Shown here one piece after another: positions 58,920 through 64,000 of a DNA stretch of 64,000 nucleotides. This DNA comes from Sulfuritalea sp. (lineage in GTDB: Bacteria > Pseudomonadota > Gammaproteobacteria > Burkholderiales > Rhodocyclaceae): contig JALNZB010000001.1 of NCBI GenBank assembly GCA_023229545.1, positions 1 to 64,000 on the forward strand, given 5' to 3'. Each line of letters starts with the position of its first letter. Position 1 is the first letter of the stretch. The position numbers were made by a program, and so were the translations under genes. Below the pieces are notes generated by a model. The model worked only from the letters and a program-made list of their open reading frames with translations. It was not told the DNA's origin and did no database searches.

Positions 58920-60962
58920 ATGGACATCGTCCGTGTGGCGCTCGATGTGCCCCTGCCGAGACTTTTCGATTATCTCGCGCCGGACTCTGCCGAAAGTGAT
59001 ATTGGTCGACGGGTGACCGTACCGTTTGGCACGGGTTCGCGGACCGGAGTAATTATTGAACTGGCGGCGGCCAGTGAACAGCCGAACGACAAGCTGAAAA
59101 TCGTTACGGCGATCCTGCGCGACATGCCGGCGCTGCCGTCCGAGTGGCTGGCGCTGTGCGAATTTTGCGCGCGCTACTACCAGACGCCGCTGGGTGAAGT
59201 GACCTCCTTCGCCCTGCCGCCCATGCTGCGTCGCGGCAAACTGCCACGCATGAAGAAGCAGGAGTCCACTGAAATCGCCGTCCCGTCAGCGCCGTCCGCA
59301 AGGGATACCGTCCCCGCATTGCCCCAACTGCTGGCCGCGCAGCAAGCGGCGGTAGAGGCCATTGCCGGCATTGAGGGATTCCATACCCTGCTGCTGCATG
59401 GCGTCACCGGCAGCGGCAAGACGGAGGTCTATCTGCGCGCCATCGCCGCCGTGCTGGCGCGCGGCGGCCAGGCACTGATGCTGGTGCCGGAAATCGCGCT
59501 GACGCCGCAACTTGAAGGCCGCGTTGCCGCGCGTTTTCCCGCTGCGCACATCGTTTGCGCCAACAGCGGCATGGCTGATGCGGCGCGAGCCAGAGGGTTT
59601 CTCGATGCACTCTCCGGGCGCGCCCAGATTGTGCTCGGCACCCGCCTCGCCGTGTTCATGCCGCTGCCGCGCCTGCAACTCATCATCGTCGATGAGGAAC
59701 ACGATGCCTCCTTCAAACAGCAGGACGGCCTGCGCTATTCGGCGCGCGATGTTGCCATCTGGCGCGCCCATCAACTGAACATTCCCGTCGTGTTGGGTTC
59801 GGCGACGCCTTCGCTGGAGACTTTTCATCACGCGCAGCCGAAGGCCGACGCTCGTCCGGGCCAGCCCGACGGCGGCACCGGTCGCTACCAGTTACTCGAA
59901 CTGCCCGAGCGCGCCGTGGCCGAGGCCATGCCGGTGGTGCGCATCATCGACACACGGCGCGAGAAATTGCAGGAGGGACTTTCCGCCGCCTTGCTTGCCG
60001 GTCTGCAACTGCGTCTGGAACGCGGCGAGCAAAGCCTGGTGTTTCTCAATCGCCGTGGCTATGCCCCCGTGCTGGCCTGCCCGCCCTGCGGCTGGATTTC
60101 ACGCTGCCAGCGCTGCGCCGCCAATCTGGTGCTGCATCTGGCCGACCAGCGGCTGCGCTGCCACCACTGCGGCTTTGAAGCCCGCGTACCGCGCGCCTGT
60201 CCCGACTGCGGCAACGTCGATCTGCTGCCCTTCGGGCGCGGCACGCAACGCCTCGAAACCATGCTCGTCGAACGCTTTCCCGAGGCGCGTGTGCTGCGCA
60301 TCGACCGCGATTCGGCGAGCACGCCGAAGAAGTGGCAGGCCCTGCTGGCGACCATCCACGCCGGCGAGGCGGACATCCTGGTCGGCACCCAGATGCTGGC
60401 CAAGGGCCACGACTTTCCGTTGCTCACCCTGGTCGGCGCCGTCGGCGCAGACGCCGCGCTGTTCGCCGCCGACTTCCGCGCTCCCGAACGGCTTTTCGCA
60501 CAGCTCATGCAAGTCGGCGGGCGCAGCGGTCGCGCCGATTTGCCCGGCGAAGTGTTGATCCAGACCGAGTATCCCGATCATCCGCTGTATCAGGCGCTGG
60601 TCGAACACGACTACGTGCGCTTCGCCCGCTCGCAACTGGGCGAGCGGCGCATCGCCGGCTTTCCGCCCTTCAGCTTTCAGGCCATGCTGCGCGCCGAGGC
60701 GCGGACCATGGAGCAGTCGCTGGCGTTCCTCGCCGCCGCGCGCAATGCTGCCGCAGCGCTGGCCGACGGCGTCACGCTCTACGATCCGGTGCCGATGCGC
60801 CTGCAACGCCTGATGACGCTGGAACGCGGTCAACTGCTGGTCGAATCCGTCAGCCGTCCGGCCTTGCAGGCCTTTCTGGCGAAATGGATGGACAAACTGT
60901 ATGCGCTGAAGATGCCCGGCGGCCTGCGCTGGCATCTGGATGTCGATCCGCTGGAGTTCTAG
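58920..60962 (+). CDS. priA: Primosomal replication restart helicase
   Basis: 680 residues. A DNA-binding 3'-BD region is at the start (IVRVALDVPLPRLFDYLAP). The helicase has Walker A in HGVTGSGKTEVYLRA (about 160-174), DEEH (about 258) and a Cys-rich zinc-binding block (CPPCGWISRCQRC ... CHHCGF ... CPDCG). It restarts stalled forks. A region reading EIAVPSAPSARDTV is a weak relic of the dispersed repeat. Confidence 0.96.
   Translation: MDIVRVALDVPLPRLFDYLAPDSAESDIGRRVTVPFGTGSRTGVIIELAAASEQPNDKLKIVTAILRDMPALPSEWLALCEFCARYYQTPLGEVTSFALPPMLRRGKLPRMKKQESTEIAVPSAPSARDTVPALPQLLAAQQAAVEAIAGIEGFHTLLLHGVTGSGKTEVYLRAIAAVLARGGQALMLVPEIALTPQLEGRVAARFPAAHIVCANSGMADAARARGFLDALSGRAQIVLGTRLAVFMPLPRLQLIIVDEEHDASFKQQDGLRYSARDVAIWRAHQLNIPVVLGSATPSLETFHHAQPKADARPGQPDGGTGRYQLLELPERAVAEAMPVVRIIDTRREKLQEGLSAALLAGLQLRLERGEQSLVFLNRRGYAPVLACPPCGWISRCQRCAANLVLHLADQRLRCHHCGFEARVPRACPDCGNVDLLPFGRGTQRLETMLVERFPEARVLRIDRDSASTPKKWQALLATIHAGEADILVGTQMLAKGHDFPLLTLVGAVGADAALFAADFRAPERLFAQLMQVGGRSGRADLPGEVLIQTEYPDHPLYQALVEHDYVRFARSQLGERRIAGFPPFSFQAMLRAEARTMEQSLAFLAAARNAAAALADGVTLYDPVPMRLQRLMTLERGQLLVESVSRPALQAFLAKWMDKLYALKMPGGLRWHLDVDPLEF
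59278..59300 (+). repeat. Weak repeat-like stretch in priA
   Basis: GCCGTCCCGTCAGCGCCGTC then CGC. Core mismatches make it uncertain. It falls in the linker before the helicase domain and encodes AVPSAPSA. Confidence 0.35.
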
Positions 60963-61067
60963 AACAGGCCTGCTCTATTGAGTCGGCCATTTAGGCGCGG
61001 CGGGCGCAATGAAACCCGCGAAGGCCGTATACTGTGCGCCCCCTTGAGTCCCCTTTCCGGATGAACC

Positions 61068-61634
61068 ATGACCATCAAGTGTGACAAGTGGATCCGCCGC
61101 ATGGCGGCCCAGCATGGAATGATCGAACCCTTCGAGCCCGAACTGGTGCGCGAAGTCGATGGCCGCAAGATCGTCTCCTACGGCACATCGAGCTACGGCT
61201 ACGATATTCGTTGCTCGCGCGAATTCAAGGTGTTTACCAACATCTACTCGACCATCGTCGACCCGAAGAATTTCGATCCGAATTCCTTTGTCGAGATGGA
61301 CGGCGATCATTGCATCATCCCGCCGAATTCTTTCGCCCTGGCGCGCACCATGGAGTACTTCCGCATTCCGCGCAATGTCCTGACCGTCTGCCTCGGCAAG
61401 AGTACCTACGCGCGTTGCGGCATTATCGTAAACGTGACGCCCTTCGAGCCGGAATGGGAGGGTTATGTGACGCTCGAATTTTCCAACACGACGCCGCTGC
61501 CGGCCAAGATCTACGCCGGCGAAGGCTGCGCCCAGGTGCTGTTCTTCGAATCCGACGAGGTCTGCGAGACCTCCTACAAGGATCGCGGCGGCAAGTACCA
61601 GGGGCAGGTCGGCGTGACCTTGCCGAAGATCTAG
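61068..61634 (+). CDS. dcd: dCTP deaminase
   Basis: 188 residues. The catalytic region reads GKSTYARCGIIVNVTPFEPEWEG (by position about 109-131, including the essential Ser, Arg and Glu), and YGTSSYGYDIRCSREF matches the trimer fold. It converts dCTP to dUTP for dTTP synthesis. The gene is followed after 16 bases by the decarboxylase gene. Confidence 0.95.
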   Translation: MTIKCDKWIRRMAAQHGMIEPFEPELVREVDGRKIVSYGTSSYGYDIRCSREFKVFTNIYSTIVDPKNFDPNSFVEMDGDHCIIPPNSFALARTMEYFRIPRNVLTVCLGKSTYARCGIIVNVTPFEPEWEGYVTLEFSNTTPLPAKIYAGEGCAQVLFFESDEVCETSYKDRGGKYQGQVGVTLPKI

Positions 61635-61650
61635 AGCGAAGGATATCGCC

Positions 61651-63891
61651 GTGCGTTTCCACTTTCCCATCATCATCATCGACGAGGATTTCCGTTCCGA
61701 AAATGCCTCTGGGCTGGGCATTCGTGCACTGGCGGAAGCCATCGAAAAGGAAGGCATCGACGTGCTGGGCGTCACCAGCTACGGCGACCTCTCCTCATTC
61801 GCGCAGCAGCAGAGTCGCGCTTCGGCGTTCATCCTCTCGGTCGACGACGAGGAACTGGCAAATCGGGAAAAGGAAACCATTGCCGAACTGCGCGGCTTTG
61901 TCGAGGAGATCCGCTACAAGAACGCCGAGATCCCGATCTTCCTGCATGGCGAGACGCGCACCAGTCGCCATATCCCGAACGACATCCTGCGCGAACTGCA
62001 CGGCTTCATCCATATGTTCGAGGACACGCCGGAATTCATCGCCCGCCATGTCGTGCGCGAGGCCCGGACCTATCTCGACTCGCTGCCGCCGCCTTTTTTC
62101 CGCGCGCTGGTGCACTATGCCGCCGACGGCTCCTATTCGTGGCATTGTCCCGGCCACTCGGGCGGCGTGGCTTTTCTCAAGTCGCCGGTGGGCCAGATGT
62201 TCCACCAGTTTTTCGGCGAAAACATGTTGCGCGCCGATGTCTGCAATGCCGTCGAGGAACTCGGCCAGTTGCTCGACCACACCGGCCCGGTGGCGGCCTC
62301 CGAGCGCAATGCCGCGCGCATTTTCAACGCCGACCATCTTTACTTCGTCACCAACGGCACGTCGACCTCCAACAAGATCGTCTGGCATTCCACGGTGGCG
62401 CCGGGGGACATCGTGGTGGTGGATCGCAACTGTCACAAGTCGATTCTCCACGCCATCATGATGACCGGTGCAATCCCGGTGTTCCTGATGCCGACGCGCA
62501 ACAACTACGGCATCATCGGGCCGATCCCGAAGGAGGAGTTCCGCTGGAAGAACATCCAGAAGAAGATCGCCGCCCACCCATTCGCCACCGACAAGAACGC
62601 CAAGCCGCGCGTGCTGACCATCACCCAGAGTACCTATGACGGAATCATGTACAACGTCGAGGAAATCAAGGAGATGCTCGACGGCAAGATCGATACCCTG
62701 CATTTCGACGAGGCCTGGCTGCCGCACGCCGCCTTCCACGATTTCTATGGCGACTATCACGCCATCGGCGCCGACCGGCCGCGCTGCAAGGAATCCATGG
62801 TGTTTTCGACGCAGTCGACGCACAAGCTGCTGGCCGGGTTGTCGCAGGCTTCGCAGATACTGGTGCAGGACGCCGAGAACAACAAGCTCGACCGCGATGT
62901 GTTCAACGAAGCCTACCTGATGCACACCTCGACCTCGCCGCAGTACGCGATCATCGCCTCTTGCGATGTCGCCGCGGCGATGATGGAGGAGCCGGGCGGC
63001 AGGGCGCTGGTCGAGGAGTCCATTGGCGAGGCGCTCGACTTCCGCCGCGCCATGCGCAAGGTGGACAAGGAATGGGGCGTCGACTGGTGGTTCAAGGTCT
63101 GGGGTCCGGACGACCTTTCCGAGGAAGGCATCGAGGAGCGCGACGCCTGGATGCTCAAGCCCGGCGCGCGCTGGCATGGCTTCGGCAGACTGGCCAAGGG
63201 CTTCAACCTGCTCGATCCGATCAAGGCCACCGTCATTACCCCCGGACTCGACGTCGACGGCGCCTTTTCCGATGATCTCGGCATTCCTGCGGCGATCGTC
63301 ACCAAGTATCTGGCCGAACATGGCGTGATCGTCGAGAAGTGCGGCCTCTATTCCTTCTTCATCATGTTCACCATCGGCATTACCAAGGGCCGCTGGAATA
63401 CCCTGGTTACCGCGCTGCAGCAGTTCAAGGACGACTACGACCGGAACCATCCGCTATGGAAGGTGCTGCCCGAGTTCGTGATCAAGCATCCGCGTTACGA
63501 GCGCGTCGGCCTCAAGGATTTGTGCACCCAGATTCATGAGGTGTACAAGTCCAGGGACATCGCTCGCCTGACCACCAAGATGTATCTGTCCAACATGGTG
63601 CCGGCCATGCCTCCGGCGGAAGCGTTTGCCAAAATGGCGCATCGCGAGATCGACCGCGTGTCCATCGACAAGCTCGAAAATCGCGTCACTGCGGTGCTGC
63701 TGACGCCCTATCCGCCGGGGATTCCGCTGCTTATTCCGGGCGAGCGCTTCAACGCCACCATCGTGCGTTATCTGAAATTCGCCCGCGAGTTCAACGAGAA
63801 GTTTCCCGGTTTCGAGACCGATATCCACGGTTTGGTGAAGGACGCCAGCAATGGCGCCGTGCGCTACTACGTGGATTGCGTGCGCCAGTAG
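61651..63891 (+). CDS. PLP-dependent arginine/lysine/ornithine decarboxylase
   Basis: 746 residues from GTG with GAAGGA upstream. It has the wing domain (about 1-125), the PLP domain with STHKLLAGLSQAS (Lys about 392) and HFDEAWLPHA, and the C-terminal domain as in inducible acid-stress decarboxylases of E. coli. It removes CO2 from a basic amino acid; which one cannot be told with confidence. Catabolic forms act with an antiporter, absent here, so a biosynthetic polyamine role is equally possible. Confidence 0.9.
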   Translation: MRFHFPIIIIDEDFRSENASGLGIRALAEAIEKEGIDVLGVTSYGDLSSFAQQQSRASAFILSVDDEELANREKETIAELRGFVEEIRYKNAEIPIFLHGETRTSRHIPNDILRELHGFIHMFEDTPEFIARHVVREARTYLDSLPPPFFRALVHYAADGSYSWHCPGHSGGVAFLKSPVGQMFHQFFGENMLRADVCNAVEELGQLLDHTGPVAASERNAARIFNADHLYFVTNGTSTSNKIVWHSTVAPGDIVVVDRNCHKSILHAIMMTGAIPVFLMPTRNNYGIIGPIPKEEFRWKNIQKKIAAHPFATDKNAKPRVLTITQSTYDGIMYNVEEIKEMLDGKIDTLHFDEAWLPHAAFHDFYGDYHAIGADRPRCKESMVFSTQSTHKLLAGLSQASQILVQDAENNKLDRDVFNEAYLMHTSTSPQYAIIASCDVAAAMMEEPGGRALVEESIGEALDFRRAMRKVDKEWGVDWWFKVWGPDDLSEEGIEERDAWMLKPGARWHGFGRLAKGFNLLDPIKATVITPGLDVDGAFSDDLGIPAAIVTKYLAEHGVIVEKCGLYSFFIMFTIGITKGRWNTLVTALQQFKDDYDRNHPLWKVLPEFVIKHPRYERVGLKDLCTQIHEVYKSRDIARLTTKMYLSNMVPAMPPAEAFAKMAHREIDRVSIDKLENRVTAVLLTPYPPGIPLLIPGERFNATIVRYLKFAREFNEKFPGFETDIHGLVKDASNGAVRYYVDCVRQ

Positions 63892-63914
63892 AAATAGTCG
63901 GCGCTGGCGGCGAC
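63892..63914 (-). repeat. Dispersed repeat copy after the decarboxylase
   Basis: GAAATAGTCGGCGCTGGCGG then CGAC. It starts directly after the TAG stop; a further 86 bases to the window end show no gene. Confidence 0.8.
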
Positions 63915-64000
63915 CCGAAGGTAGTGCAGAGCAAGGCGGTCAGCGTCGGGCGTAGCTGACGAAAGCGTAGTCGAAACCGGATTCATCGCGATGCATTTCG

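Noticed and set aside
61795..63450. A 551-codon frame opposite the decarboxylase gene
   Set aside because: A codon-bias shadow of a well-conserved PLP enzyme; no ribosome site or recognisable motif.

Overview
The window looks like a chromosomal segment of a GC-rich betaproteobacterium, probably of the Rhodocyclales/Sterolibacteriaceae type. The evidence is the core gene order (smg-dprA-LysM protein, divergent def-fmt, then rsmB-DUF4390-ntrY-ntrX-trkA-trkH, hemE-priA-dcd), a betaproteobacterial general porin, NapF and several c-type cytochromes. No rRNA or tRNA genes and no CRISPR array were seen.

Layout. (1) 1-1688: the end of a Thr/Pro/Lys repeat protein and a membrane glycosyltransferase. 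(2) 1754-13810, all minus strand: threonine deaminase followed by nine tightly packed genes, several with overlapping stop and start codons. They are a CHASE2-adenylate cyclase, a FecR-like protein, an autotransporter-type beta-barrel, a lipoprotein hydrolase, an exported caspase-like protease, a FecR protein, an OmpA lipoprotein, an exported WD40-caspase and a glycine-zipper lipoprotein. Together they look like an envelope sensing and proteolysis system. (3) 13.9-18.9 kb: small secreted proteins, a FmdE-like protein, a TauE/SafE permease, two cytochromes c and a thiolase. (4) 18.9-25.9 kb: an HD-GYP protein and an arsenic/metal resistance operon (arsR, permease, thioredoxin, CDF pump, Trx-CcdA protein, arsC, acr3, GDCCxxCSYG protein). 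(5) 26-32.4 kb: napF, then a zone of toxin-antitoxin modules, decayed modules and broken insertion sequences around an intact porin and a cytochrome c. (6) 32.4-39.3 kb: topB, smg, dprA, LysM protein, def, fmt. (7) 39.3-49.2 kb: an accessory block between fmt and rsmB, which are usually close together. It holds an S41 protease-caspase fusion with a radical SAM/SPASM protein, a chemoreceptor, a TacAT-like module and a large SIR2/SEC-C protein flanked by hairpin repeats. (8) 49.2-63.9 kb: core genes, a cluster of DnaA-box-like sites between hemE and priA, and a PLP-dependent amino acid decarboxylase.

Across the whole window a short sequence built on AGTCGGCGCTG recurs about 16 times. It lies between genes and also inside conserved genes, where it is translated in different frames (PPAPTF, SALAARR, TSADFL, VGAGD). 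I do not recognise it as a named repeat. It is the most unusual signal here, together with the three caspase-like proteins and their two distinct gene contexts.
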